From positions 186,001 to 250,000 of the forward strand of contig NZ_AOGW02000010.1 in assembly GCF_000332495.1 (NCBI RefSeq): 64,000 nt of DNA, read 5' to 3'. The notes beneath the pieces were generated by a model, which saw nothing but the letters and a program-made list of their open reading frames with translations, did no database searches and was not told the origin of the DNA. Source of the stretch: Leptospira terpstrae serovar Hualin str. LT 11-33 = ATCC 700639 (GTDB lineage: Bacteria > Spirochaetota > Leptospiria > Leptospirales > Leptospiraceae). Positions 53,718 to 64,000 of the stretch are shown piece by piece. Position 1 is the first letter of the stretch. Every line of letters starts with the position of its first letter. The position numbers and the translations under genes are program-made.

Positions 53718-53936
53718 CTGGCTAAGGAAGAAGCAATCACCATCGACGGAACCGTTTTAGAACCGTTACCGAATGCCATGTTCCGTGTGGAACTGGAGAA
53801 CGGTCACAAGGTTCTAGCACACATTTCGGGAAAAATGCGTATGCATTATATCCGTATATTACCCGGCGATAAGGTTACTGTAGAGCTTTCTCCTTATGAC
53901 TTAACCAAGGGCCGAATCACTTACAGAAAGAAATAG
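53718..53936 (+). CDS. infA: Translation initiation factor IF-1, apparent CTG start
   Basis: A 72-residue OB-fold protein: [69 protein letters not shown]. This matches IF-1 from end to end. The conserved second residue Ala follows a CTG codon at 53718, with AGGAG 7 bases upstream and an in-frame stop at 53712. The first in-frame ATG is codon 21 and would remove the first strands; no GTG or TTG intervenes. The gene is therefore best read as starting at CTG. IF-1 blocks the A site during initiation, so inefficient initiation could feed back on its synthesis. Confidence 0.93.
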   Translation: MAKEEAITIDGTVLEPLPNAMFRVELENGHKVLAHISGKMRMHYIRILPGDKVTVELSPYDLTKGRITYRKK

Positions 53937-53945
53937 GGAACTATA

Positions 53946-54059
53946 ATGAAAGTTAGAGCATCAGTTAAAAAAATCTGTCCAGAATGCAAAGTCATTCGCA
54001 GAAAAGGTGTAATCCGAGTGATTTGCACGAACCCAAAACACAAACAAAGGCAAAGATAG
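53946..54059 (+). CDS. rpmJ: 50S ribosomal protein L36
   Basis: A 37-aa L36, [19 protein letters not shown] at the start and NPKHKQRQR at the end, with zinc ligands C11, C14, C27 and a His (residue 32 or 33). It is the cysteine-containing form. It lies 9 bases after infA and 6 before rpsM. Confidence 0.96.
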   Translation: MKVRASVKKICPECKVIRRKGVIRVICTNPKHKQRQR

Positions 54060-54065
54060 AAAGAT

Positions 54066-54446
54066 ATGGCACGTATCGCGGGTGTTGATTTACCATCAAA
54101 CAAAAGAATAGTGATCGGTCTTACATACGTATTTGGTATTGGTAAGACATCCTCTCAAAATATCCTGAAAAAAGCAGGAATTGACGAATCTATCAGGGTG
54201 AAGGACCTTTCGGACGAACAAGAAGCCGCGATCCGACGAGTCATTGAAGAATCATACCAGGTAGAAGGGGATCTTCGTTCTGAAGTTAACCTTAACATCA
54301 AACGATTGATGGACGTAGGTTGTTACAGAGGTTTCCGTCACAGACGAGGACTTCCAGTCAACGGACAAAGAACAAGAACCAACGCTAGAACCCGTAAGGG
54401 TGTCAAGAAGACTGTTGCCAACAAGAAAAAGGCACCAGGTAAATAG
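54066..54446 (+). CDS. rpsM: 30S ribosomal protein S13
   Basis: S13 (126 aa): [71 protein letters not shown]. The C-terminal tail reaches the P-site tRNA. Gap to rpsK is 11 bases. Confidence 0.97.
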   Translation: MARIAGVDLPSNKRIVIGLTYVFGIGKTSSQNILKKAGIDESIRVKDLSDEQEAAIRRVIEESYQVEGDLRSEVNLNIKRLMDVGCYRGFRHRRGLPVNGQRTRTNARTRKGVKKTVANKKKAPGK

Positions 54447-54457
54447 AGGATTGATCC

Positions 54458-54871
54458 ATGGCTGAAAAAGACGCTAAAAATAAAAAAGATACCAAAAAGG
54501 TTAAGAAAAAAGAAAAGAAGAACGTTCCTCGAGGTAAGGTATATATCCAAGCTTCGTTTAACAATACAATTGTATCGATTACAGATATGGTTGGAAACGT
54601 TCTTTCTTGGTCTTCTTCTGGAATGATGGGATTTCGTGGATCAAAAAAATCCACTCCCTATGCTGCACAAGTAGCAGCTACCAATGCTGCCGAAAAAGCA
54701 ATTGAAGCTTCTGGTCTTTCCGAAGTTGATGTGATGGTTTCTGGTCCAGGAATTGGAAGAGAATCTGCCATCCGTTCTTTAACTACGAAAGGGCTTGCAA
54801 TTAAGCTCATTAAAGACGTAACTCCGCTCCCTCACAATGGGTGCCGACCACGAAAAAGAAGAAGGGTGTAG
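54458..54871 (+). CDS. rpsK: 30S ribosomal protein S11
   Basis: S11 (137 aa) has a Lys-rich N-terminal extension of about 20 residues ([20 protein letters not shown]) before [49 protein letters not shown], and ends [13 protein letters not shown]. It forms the 30S platform near the E site. Confidence 0.97.
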   Translation: MAEKDAKNKKDTKKVKKKEKKNVPRGKVYIQASFNNTIVSITDMVGNVLSWSSSGMMGFRGSKKSTPYAAQVAATNAAEKAIEASGLSEVDVMVSGPGIGRESAIRSLTTKGLAIKLIKDVTPLPHNGCRPRKRRRV

Positions 54872-54880
54872 GAATTATAT

Positions 54881-55513
54881 ATGGCACGTTACAGAGGTCC
54901 AGTTGTTAAATTGATGAGAAGAGAGGGGCTTAACCTCTTTCTCAAAAATAGTCATACATTACATAAAGAAAAATCTTCCCTTGAAAAGAGAAAGTACCCA
55001 CCAGGTCTTCCTCCAAAGAAAAAAGGAAAGGTTACTGAATACGGAGCGCAGCTTCGTGAAAAACAAAAAGTAAAACGCGCTTACGGAGTTCTTGAAAAAC
55101 AATTCCGTAGATACTTTGAAGAAGCAACACACACTCCAGGGATTCCTGGTGAGAACCTACTTCAATTCCTCGAAAGAAGATTGGATAACGTTCTTTATCG
55201 TATGGGTTTTGCTGTGACTCGAAGACAAGCACGTAACTTTGTTGCACACAGACATATCTTAGTCAATGGCCACCGAGTAGACATCTGTTCTTACCGAGTG
55301 AACATAGGTGATAAAATCGAAATTCGTGAGAAATTCCAAAAGTCTCCGTTTATTGAAGAAAATATCAAACTAGCTCAAGCAATCAATCGTACTGCTTCTT
55401 GGGTCAGTGTAGATTATACCAAGTTCTCCGGAGAAGTGTTATCACTTCCAACAAGAGATCATATTGATATCCCTGTGAAAGAACAGGTAATCGTAGAGTT
55501 GTACTCGAAGTAA
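54881..55513 (+). CDS. rpsD: 30S ribosomal protein S4
   Basis: The 210-aa protein [16 protein letters not shown] lacks the N-terminal zinc cysteines. It shows [54 protein letters not shown] (S4 RNA-binding domain) and [20 protein letters not shown]4 nucleates 30S assembly and in E. coli represses the alpha operon. Confidence 0.97.
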   Translation: MARYRGPVVKLMRREGLNLFLKNSHTLHKEKSSLEKRKYPPGLPPKKKGKVTEYGAQLREKQKVKRAYGVLEKQFRRYFEEATHTPGIPGENLLQFLERRLDNVLYRMGFAVTRRQARNFVAHRHILVNGHRVDICSYRVNIGDKIEIREKFQKSPFIEENIKLAQAINRTASWVSVDYTKFSGEVLSLPTRDHIDIPVKEQVIVELYSK

Positions 55514-55538
55514 GAATTTAGAGAAGAAGGATACGACA

Positions 55539-56516
55539 TTGTCTCCAAAGAATTTATTAAAAGGTTTCAAAAGACCCAAAAAAATCGAATTCACTACCGA
55601 TGTGAATACACCAAACTATGGTAAGTTTGTTGCAGAACCTTTCGAAAGAGGAATTGGTACAACGATCGGTAACTCCCTTCGTCGTACGCTTATGTCCTCT
55701 ATCGAAGGAGCGGCAATTTCCGCGATTCGAATTGAAGGAGTCTCACATGAGTTCTCTTATATCGAAGGTGTTGCAGAAGACGTTACTCGTATCATTCTTA
55801 ACTTAAAACAAGTTCGAATCAAATACGAGCCTGAAGACAAAGAAGCAAGTAAAGTAATCCACTTAGAACTAAAAGGTGCAGGTTATTTTCGTGCAGCGGA
55901 TCTCGCTGTAGATTCTTCTATTGAAATCATGAATCCAGACCTTCATATTGCAACTCTCAATGAGGATGCAAATTTGATTATGGATTTGGAAATCCAAAGA
56001 GGACGTGGTTACGTTCCTGCTGAGGACAAAAAGAAAGATATCGAAGTTTTGGGAACAATTCCAATCGATTCTATCTTTTCACCAATCCAAAAAGTATTGT
56101 TTGAAGTATCGGAAACACGTGTAGCACAACGGTCTGATTACGAAAAACTGACTATGGAAGTTTGGACTGACGGTTCTGTATCTCCAGAAGATGCGGTAGC
56201 GCAAGCAGCGAAAATTTTAAAAGATCACCTAACTGTTTTCATTAACTTTGAAGAAGAAATTGAAGAAGAAGAAGAAGAGTTGGATGAAGCTGACGAAAAA
56301 CTAAAAGCAGCTTTATCTAAACATGTGGAAGAATTGGAACTATCTGTTCGTTCTACTAACGTTCTTCGCAGTTTGGAAATTGACTTCATTGGAGAACTCG
56401 TTAAGAGATCAGAAGACGAAATGACTAAATCAAAACATTTCAGCGAACAAAGTTTACAAGAGTTAAAAGCAAAACTTTCCTCTATGGGACTTTCGTTCGG
56501 TATGAGAGATTTTTAA
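55539..56516 (+). CDS. rpoA: DNA-directed RNA polymerase subunit alpha
   Basis: The 325-aa alpha subunit starts at TTG 55539, preceded by AGAAGAAGGA; no in-frame ATG fits. The N-terminal assembly domain has [36 protein letters not shown] and the C-terminal DNA-binding domain has [23 protein letters not shown]. The connecting segment includes [18 protein letters not shown], unusually acidic for the linker region. It follows rpsD by 25 bases. Confidence 0.97.
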   Translation: MSPKNLLKGFKRPKKIEFTTDVNTPNYGKFVAEPFERGIGTTIGNSLRRTLMSSIEGAAISAIRIEGVSHEFSYIEGVAEDVTRIILNLKQVRIKYEPEDKEASKVIHLELKGAGYFRAADLAVDSSIEIMNPDLHIATLNEDANLIMDLEIQRGRGYVPAEDKKKDIEVLGTIPIDSIFSPIQKVLFEVSETRVAQRSDYEKLTMEVWTDGSVSPEDAVAQAAKILKDHLTVFINFEEEIEEEEEELDEADEKLKAALSKHVEELELSVRSTNVLRSLEIDFIGELVKRSEDEMTKSKHFSEQSLQELKAKLSSMGLSFGMRDF

Positions 56517-56517
56517 G

Positions 56518-57033
56518 ATGAACAAACGTAATAAAGTTAAACAACTCAACAGATCCGCAGATCATAGAAAAGCTATGATTCAAAATATGGTTATCTCTCT
56601 TCTTCGTCACGAAAGGATTGAATCTTCCGTTGCGAAATTGAAGGTAGCTCGTTCTTATGCAGAACGAATCATCACGAGAGCAAAACGCAACTTAGATGCT
56701 AACCTTGCCAATCTTGATGAACAAAAGAAAAATGCAGCAATCCTGCACAATACACGATATCTTTATAGCCATTTAGGTGACCAGGAAATCGTAACAAAAC
56801 TTTTGAAAGATTTGGCAAATCGTTATGCAGAAAGAGTAGGTGGATACACTCGAATCATTCGTTTGGTAAACCGTCCTTCTGACAACACCGCCATGGGAAT
56901 TTTGGAACTTGTGGATCGCAAAACTCAAGATGAGTTAAAAGCAGAAACAAAGGCAAAACGCGAAGAAAAAAAACCCGCTAAGAAAGAAGAAAAACCCAAA
57001 AAAGTCAAAAAAGAAAAAGTAGCTTCTAAATAA
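56518..57033 (+). CDS. rplQ: 50S ribosomal protein L17 with basic C-terminal extension
   Basis: L17 at 171 aa (E. coli 127). The core [57 protein letters not shown] and [25 protein letters not shown] is followed by about 45 residues of Lys/Glu repeats ([19 protein letters not shown]). It starts one base after rpoA and closes the operon. Confidence 0.96.
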   Translation: MNKRNKVKQLNRSADHRKAMIQNMVISLLRHERIESSVAKLKVARSYAERIITRAKRNLDANLANLDEQKKNAAILHNTRYLYSHLGDQEIVTKLLKDLANRYAERVGGYTRIIRLVNRPSDNTAMGILELVDRKTQDELKAETKAKREEKKPAKKEEKPKKVKKEKVASK

Positions 57034-57062
57034 GATACCTAGACTTTTCTGATTGGGAACAG

Positions 57063-57092
57063 AGCCTACTCAAACGAGTAGGCTTTTTTTTT
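57063..57092 (+). terminator. Intrinsic terminator closing the ribosomal operon
   Basis: AGCCTACTC pairs with GAGTAGGCT around AAAC, followed by eight further T residues. It lies 29 bases after rplQ. Confidence 0.95.
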
Positions 57093-57137
57093 ATTGCATT
57101 CGTTCGGATTTTAATTTAAATTCTACATTCCAAACGC

Positions 57138-58958
57138 ATGACTCCTTCTCTATCCACATCCGATTCTATATGGCATACAGCCTTTAGCTCTAGTCCTATT
57201 GGGATGGCTCTCACCGATATGGAGACAGGCCTTTATGTCGATGCCAATGATGTCTATTGTACTTGGCTTGGTCGTACAAGAGACGAGGTCATTGGCAAAT
57301 CAACTCTTGATTTAGGCATATATTCTAATGCGAATGATCGGGAATCGATATTAGCTGGTTTAAAGAAAGATGGTTATGTGCTGAACTTAGAAGTTCCCCT
57401 CATTACAAAACTTGGTGCAACGGTCACTATTCTATTCAGCGGGCGTATTGTGGAAAATGGAAAGTACCTACTTTCTGCAGGGCAAAACATCACAGCCTTA
57501 AAAGAAAAAGAATACCTTGCTGCTGTTTTACAGAACGAACTCATCCTTAGCAAAGAGTTATTTGAAAGTGTCTTCCGCTTGAATCCTGCTGCGGTCAGCC
57601 TCTCGAATGCGGAGACTGCTGTGTATGACGACGTCAACGAAGCCTATTGTCGACTCATCGGGTATTCGAGAGAAGAGATTATTGGACGTGCCTCCTATGA
57701 CCTAAACATTTGGATTACCAAATTTGATCGTGCTCGATTGATGGAAGAGCTTATGAAGAAAGGTTGGAGTACGGGAATGGAAGCCAGCATTCGAACAAAG
57801 TCTGGAGAAATCCGACATGTAATTTCTGGTAATACCATTTTGCAAACCAAAGGACGGCCTACACTACTTGCCATTCTCATTGATGTAACCGAATCAAAAC
57901 AAAGTAAAGAAGCCCTGGAATTTGCAGTAAAAGAAAGAACAAAAGAACTCAATCGTATTTTAGAAGACTTACAAAAAACTCAGGATCAGTTGATCCTTTC
58001 TGAAAAAATGGCCACCTTGGGACAGTTAGTTGCCGGTGTTGCTCATGAAATTAATAACCCTCTAGCTGCCATTGCTGCCTTTAGTGATCAAATCTACAAT
58101 CGAATGGGAAATTTTGGCAGTCGGTTGTTTCAAATTAAGGAATGTTTCTCAAAATATTCTGATGAGGAAATCAATGAGATTGTTGCATGGATTATAGAAT
58201 TATTTACAATCAAACCAAAATCTTATAATTTTTCTGATGCAAGAAAAGCCAAAAAAAACTTAGAAAGTATTTTTATCAATTTAAAGATTGAATCTGCATA
58301 TGATATGGCAGACCGAATAGTGGATCTTGGAGTTTCTGAATTTTTTTTGGAAAATGAAAGATTTTTACCTTATTTCAAATCCTCCGTACTTTTAGAGTTA
58401 GTGTTATCAGAACTAAATACTTTGAGAAGCATTGAGTCCATTCGGTTAGCAGTAGAACGTACTTCAAAAATAGTATATAGTTTGAAGAATTATGGTAGAT
58501 TTGATCGTAACGAAGCAAAATCGGAAATCAATTTGGTAGATACAATTGAAACGGTTCTTACGCTTTACCAAAGCAAAATGAAATCAGGTGTGGAATGTAT
58601 TCGTTTGTACAACGTAAAGCCTATCATTGCAGGTTATCCTGATGAACTGATACAAATTTGGACCAATCTCATTTATAACGCATTACAAGCTATGGCTTTC
58701 AAAGGTACTTTAACCATCCAGGTGGAAGAGTTGGAAAAGGAAGTGGTGGTACGCGTGAAGGATACTGGCTCAGGAATTCCACTGGCCATTCAAAAGAGAA
58801 TTTTTGAACCTTTTTACACTACCAAAGAAAAAGGGGAGGGAACGGGGCTTGGTCTAGGGATTGTAAAACAATCTGTAGAAGAAAGACACCATGGCCGGAT
58901 CCAATTTCAATCGGAACCCGGCAATACAGAGTTCCAAGTGACCCTTCCTAAAACCTAG
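57138..58958 (+). CDS. Cytoplasmic PAS sensor histidine kinase
   Basis: A 606-aa kinase with no membrane helix. Two PAS domains (about residues 10-125 and 140-255; PIGMALTDMETGLYVDANDVYCTWLGRTRDEVIG and NPAAVSLSNAETAVYDDVNEAYCRLIGYSREEIIG) precede a coiled coil (265-295) and the H-box VAGVAHEINNPLAA, with phospho-acceptor His303. The ATPase domain has an N-box NLIYNALQAM (about 510-519), DTGSGIP and GEGTGLGLGI. About 120 residues lie between the H-box helix and the second helix of the dimerisation domain (about 440, ERTSKIVYSLKNYGRF). No response regulator adjoins it. Its stop overlaps the convergent gene. Confidence 0.9.
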   Translation: MTPSLSTSDSIWHTAFSSSPIGMALTDMETGLYVDANDVYCTWLGRTRDEVIGKSTLDLGIYSNANDRESILAGLKKDGYVLNLEVPLITKLGATVTILFSGRIVENGKYLLSAGQNITALKEKEYLAAVLQNELILSKELFESVFRLNPAAVSLSNAETAVYDDVNEAYCRLIGYSREEIIGRASYDLNIWITKFDRARLMEELMKKGWSTGMEASIRTKSGEIRHVISGNTILQTKGRPTLLAILIDVTESKQSKEALEFAVKERTKELNRILEDLQKTQDQLILSEKMATLGQLVAGVAHEINNPLAAIAAFSDQIYNRMGNFGSRLFQIKECFSKYSDEEINEIVAWIIELFTIKPKSYNFSDARKAKKNLESIFINLKIESAYDMADRIVDLGVSEFFLENERFLPYFKSSVLLELVLSELNTLRSIESIRLAVERTSKIVYSLKNYGRFDRNEAKSEINLVDTIETVLTLYQSKMKSGVECIRLYNVKPIIAGYPDELIQIWTNLIYNALQAMAFKGTLTIQVEELEKEVVVRVKDTGSGIPLAIQKRIFEPFYTTKEKGEGTGLGLGIVKQSVEERHHGRIQFQSEPGNTEFQVTLPKT

Positions 58959-60966
58959 CCAACTGCATTTGTAACTTTTCGGCAATCAAATCGAAGTCTT
59001 CGTTTTGAATTACTGTTCGGTAGGCCGCGGCTACAATTGGATGTCTTTTTTCGTCTAGTTGGATGAGATTGGGTAATACTTTTAATCCATAGAAGCCGTT
59101 GGTGATTTTTTCCGGTCTTGTTCCGTATGCCAAATCATACCCATACTTTCTATCCCTTGTATCGGATCCGAAACAAGCCAACATAAAGTCTGTCATCCCC
59201 GATAATCCGTTGAAGGTAGTAGGATCCCCGCCTAATAAAACTCCAATCGACACCATTTCATTAAAAAAACGATTACTCAAATGAAATAGTGTATTATCAA
59301 CATTCCCACCTAACTCTCGTTTGAAATATCCTTCCACTAGACCCATGGCAAGAGCATAAATTGTTTTTAGAGCTCCACCCAATTGAACACCTTTTGTATC
59401 CCTAGAATTGATAGCAGTTCTTGTAAAAACATAGTTATTGGTGAGAAGTTCTTTCAGTTTGGGGATGAGTGAGTCTTCGAATGCAGAAATTTCAAATCCT
59501 GAAATTTTACGTTCCATAATTTGGTCTGGGTAACAAGCACCTGAAACAACCGCAAGGCGATCCCTTTCTATCAGTAACAATTCATGAAGGTCCTCTAAAA
59601 TGAGGCCTTTTTTGGAACCGGTAAATCCTTTGATCACATTGACCATAGGGGATTTGTTTTTTTGGAGGTAAGTTCTGATTTTGGAATAAATGGAATCAAA
59701 TTCCCAAGGATTGGTACCTTGGATGAATAGTGTCGCTGATTCCAAAACTTCTGGTTTGTCCGAAAACTCGATATTTGGTGGTAGTTTGTATATGGGGTAA
59801 TGGATCACATCTCTTCTTTCTTCATTACTTTGTTTTACCATTTCAGAATCTGGACTATAGATAGTGACTTTCACGTTTTTGTTTGCCATTACACAAGCAA
59901 AGGCAACAGACATATTGGAGGATCCAATGATCACCACATGTTCCTCAGGTTTTTTCGAAATAGTGATGAGTTGGTTGGTTTCTCTCACATCTCCTTTGTA
60001 TAAGTTACGGTAGGTTCCGTGTTTGTGTTTGTTTAAATTACTTCCTACAAGTAGGGCCAGGTTATCAATGATGAACTGTTTTTTGTCTCCGGTTCCTGGA
60101 AAAGAAATTTGTTCAATGTGAGAAGGAAATGTTAACATTTCCTTTTTTGTGAGTTCCCCCACAAGGACTGGTTTTCCAATCACAAGTTTTCCTACAGCTT
60201 GGTTAAACAGTAACCCTTCGATTGGGAGAATTTTTTCTGTTCCTTCTAATGAGATGGGTAAGATGACTTTATTAGCAACATAATGGTACACTGTGTCCAC
60301 AAATGGCATAAGCCTTCCATCGCGAGACCTGGTTCCTTCAGGGAATATTGAAATTACTTTTCCATCGGACTGCAATTTCTGCGAATTACGGAAAGCTCGC
60401 ATATTGATTTTGGTCATCACATCGGAAAGGGATGGATTGTCTGCCATATCCTTTTTAGAACAAACAAGAAGGGTTCCAAACATATAGAGTCCAAGGCGTG
60501 TGAAGTCTGGTTCGAAAGCCAAACGTCCCGCAATGAAGACTAAGGATTCAGCAATCTTTCTTCCTTCAGGACCTGCATTGTACAAAAGAGTAAAAATCGC
60601 CGGTGCATCTAGATGACTTAAGTGGTTGGAAATCAGAGTGACAGGATACTTTCCAATGACTCCATCGAGGAGTTTTAAGTTTTCGATGCCTTCTACTTTG
60701 AATTTCTTCATGATGGGATCGAGAAACTTCAACATAAAGTCGCGAGGTTCGGGACGAATGTCCGTATATACACCAATTTCTTCCAATCGTTCTGGTTCTT
60801 GGAAAATTTCCATGACCTTTGGTTTCGGTGTGCTTTGCGAAAGAACTAAAAACTCTTCTAAAATGGACTTTGCTTCAGATTCGGTGAGTCCCGATTTTAC
60901 AAATAGGTGGATGTTCTCAAAAAATTCTTTATGCCAGCGACCCAAAGTGGCTTCTTTTTCTGTCAT
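58948..60966 (-). CDS. Fused glycerol-3-phosphate acyltransferase / glycerol-3-phosphate dehydrogenase
   Basis: A 672-aa two-domain protein. Residues about 80-300 are a PlsB/PlsC-type acyltransferase with the HX4D motif H115-LSHL-D120 (SNHLSHLDAP), FPEGTRS (208-214) and PISLEGTEKILP. Residues about 343-672 are GpsA-like: K446-G (NVIKG), VSGACYPDQ, GVQLGGALKTIYALAMGLVEGY with the catalytic Lys534, and SDTRDRKYG (601-609). The Rossmann motif is degenerate (IIGSSNMSVAFA, 346-357). The order could channel DHAP reduction to acyl-transfer, making lysophosphatidate, but residual dehydrogenase activity is uncertain. It overlaps the kinase stop by 11 bases. Confidence 0.88.
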   Translation of the reverse strand: MTEKEATLGRWHKEFFENIHLFVKSGLTESEAKSILEEFLVLSQSTPKPKVMEIFQEPERLEEIGVYTDIRPEPRDFMLKFLDPIMKKFKVEGIENLKLLDGVIGKYPVTLISNHLSHLDAPAIFTLLYNAGPEGRKIAESLVFIAGRLAFEPDFTRLGLYMFGTLLVCSKKDMADNPSLSDVMTKINMRAFRNSQKLQSDGKVISIFPEGTRSRDGRLMPFVDTVYHYVANKVILPISLEGTEKILPIEGLLFNQAVGKLVIGKPVLVGELTKKEMLTFPSHIEQISFPGTGDKKQFIIDNLALLVGSNLNKHKHGTYRNLYKGDVRETNQLITISKKPEEHVVIIGSSNMSVAFACVMANKNVKVTIYSPDSEMVKQSNEERRDVIHYPIYKLPPNIEFSDKPEVLESATLFIQGTNPWEFDSIYSKIRTYLQKNKSPMVNVIKGFTGSKKGLILEDLHELLLIERDRLAVVSGACYPDQIMERKISGFEISAFEDSLIPKLKELLTNNYVFTRTAINSRDTKGVQLGGALKTIYALAMGLVEGYFKRELGGNVDNTLFHLSNRFFNEMVSIGVLLGGDPTTFNGLSGMTDFMLACFGSDTRDRKYGYDLAYGTRPEKITNGFYGLKVLPNLIQLDEKRHPIVAAAYRTVIQNEDFDLIAEKLQMQLARF

Positions 60967-61088
60967 GTATGCCTCTAAACCGACATTAAATTACTGAAAA
61001 CTTTCGATTTGTCTATTCGATTTTTACAATTGATTGCGTAAATCCAGGATTTCTCTAAACTGACTTCTTGGGTGATCGAGATCCCGGT

Positions 61089-63396
<2,308 letters not shown>

Positions 63397-63435
63397 AAAA
63401 AACGAGGCGCTTTGAATCTTTTTTTTAAGTAGTTG

Positions 63436-63463
63436 TTGACCGAGAAAGGTCGTTCGATATTCT
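63436..63463 (+). promoter_or_regulatory. Candidate promoter for tRNA-Lys/tRNA-Glu
   Basis: TTGACC (63436-63441) and TATTCT (63458-63463) at 16-base spacing, ending 12 bases before the tRNA-Lys 5' end. Confidence 0.6.
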
Positions 63464-63474
63464 TGGCTACAGAA

Positions 63475-63548
<74 letters not shown>

Positions 63549-63588
63549 CATAAGAGTTCTTAAAACTCTGTTTACTTTGTTCTCAATC

Positions 63589-63660
63589 GGTGCCATCGTC
63601 TAATGGTTAGGACACAAGGTTTTCATCCTTGCAATCGGGGTTCAATTCCCCGTGGCACTA
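63589..63660 (+). tRNA. tRNA-Glu (TTC)
   Basis: A 72-base cloverleaf: acceptor GGTGCCA/TGGCACT with a G-T first pair and discriminator A; anticodon stem CAAGG/CCTTG around TTTTCAT (anticodon TTC); T-arm CGGGG-TTCAATT-CCCCG. It lies 40 bases after tRNA-Lys. Confidence 0.96.
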
Positions 63661-64000
63661 CCAAACATACCTCCTTCAAATAACATTCTTCACAAACTCG
63701 CTTCTGATATGATGCTTTGCATTTCTCAATAATGCCTACCCTTGTTAGATAGAAGTCGTATAACAAAGGATCGTCGGGTTTGATTTTTAGAAAAAAATCT
63801 TTAATGAGATAGGCATCACTCGATCTAAAACTTTTTCGAGAGGTGATTCCTAAAATTTGGATTAACTTCTGGATATGTACATCTAAAGGAAAAGGGATTT
63901 GGTTTGGTTTTATCTTTTGGTAGATTCCGAAATCAGGATAAGACGTTCTTACCATCCATCTTAAAAATAAGGATAGGCGTTTTTTGGGGGATTTTGTAGT
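63623..64000 (-). CDS. TIGR02757 (DUF2400)-type protein, N-terminus beyond the window
   Basis: The - strand frame stays open to the window edge; residues just before the first visible Met read KSPKKRLSLFLRWMVRTSY, so the true start lies outside. FPLDVHIQKLIQILGITSRKSF is characteristic of the TIGR02757 family, which is related to the helix-hairpin-helix DNA glycosylase/Nth fold. The C-terminus has four Cys (CKASYQKRVCEECYLKEVC) of the iron-sulfur-type spacing known in Nth. Its last 12 codons (VVPRGIEPRLQG) lie antisense to tRNA-Glu. Function is unknown. Confidence 0.72.
   Translation of the reverse strand, partial: TTKSPKKRLSLFLRWMVRTSYPDFGIYQKIKPNQIPFPLDVHIQKLIQILGITSRKSFRSSDAYLIKDFFLKIKPDDPLLYDFYLTRVGIIEKCKASYQKRVCEECYLKEVCLVVPRGIEPRLQG

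Noticed and set aside
61068..61088. TTG start for hisZ giving seven extra residues
   Set aside because: ATG 61089 is closer to the conserved WIPDGF segment; the extra residues are not distinctive.

Overview
The window reads as a chromosomal segment of a Leptospira species, probably from the saprophytic branch. This is inferred from three things: the gene content (a ribosomal/RNA polymerase super-cluster beside a lipopolysaccharide-type glycosyltransferase locus), the A/T-rich spirochaete codon use, and protein features recalled from Leptospira (Asn at the E. coli-531 position of RpoB, a GPAT-GPDH fusion, families of large multi-pass membrane proteins). No database was searched.

Region 1 (about 1-20.5 kb) is a surface-polysaccharide locus, A/T-rich and mostly on the + strand, with many 4-base stop/start overlaps. 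It holds GT-A (family 2) and GT-B (family 4) glycosyltransferases, UDP-galactopyranose mutase, an O-antigen ligase/polymerase-like membrane protein, three polyprenyl-phosphate-sugar-synthase-like GT2 enzymes, a GT39-like protein, four mutually related multi-pass proteins with GT-C character (two on each strand), and an acyltransferase-3 protein. Together they could build, lipid-link, polymerise and decorate an O-antigen-like glycan containing galactofuranose.

Region 2 (about 20.5-27 kb) is housekeeping and mixed: an App1-type HAD phosphatase, a UbiD-family decarboxylase, ADP-heptose epimerase (hldD), an ArsR regulator, a FabG-like SDR and a stand-alone GHKL ATPase.

Region 3 (27.1-57.1 kb) is the translation/transcription core. 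The order is tRNA-Thr, tRNA-Trp, secE-nusG-rplKAJL, an attenuator-like hairpin, rpoBC, two hairpins, rpsL-rpsG, a strong terminator, an atypical EF-G-like GTPase, then tuf and an unbroken S10-spc-alpha run to rplQ, closed by a strong terminator. The spc segment lacks map. infA has no ATG/GTG/TTG start and appears to begin at CTG. The gene in the fusA slot is a short EF-G/TetM-like paralogue without the domain IV HDVDSS loop.

Region 4 (57.1-64 kb) has a cytoplasmic PAS histidine kinase with a large insert in its dimerisation domain, a fused glycerol-3-phosphate acyltransferase/dehydrogenase, hisZ-purA, tRNA-Lys, tRNA-Glu, and the C-terminal part of a TIGR02757-type protein whose last codons lie antisense to tRNA-Glu. 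No insertion sequence, CRISPR array, prophage or replication origin was seen, and no gene-free stretch exceeds 300 bases.
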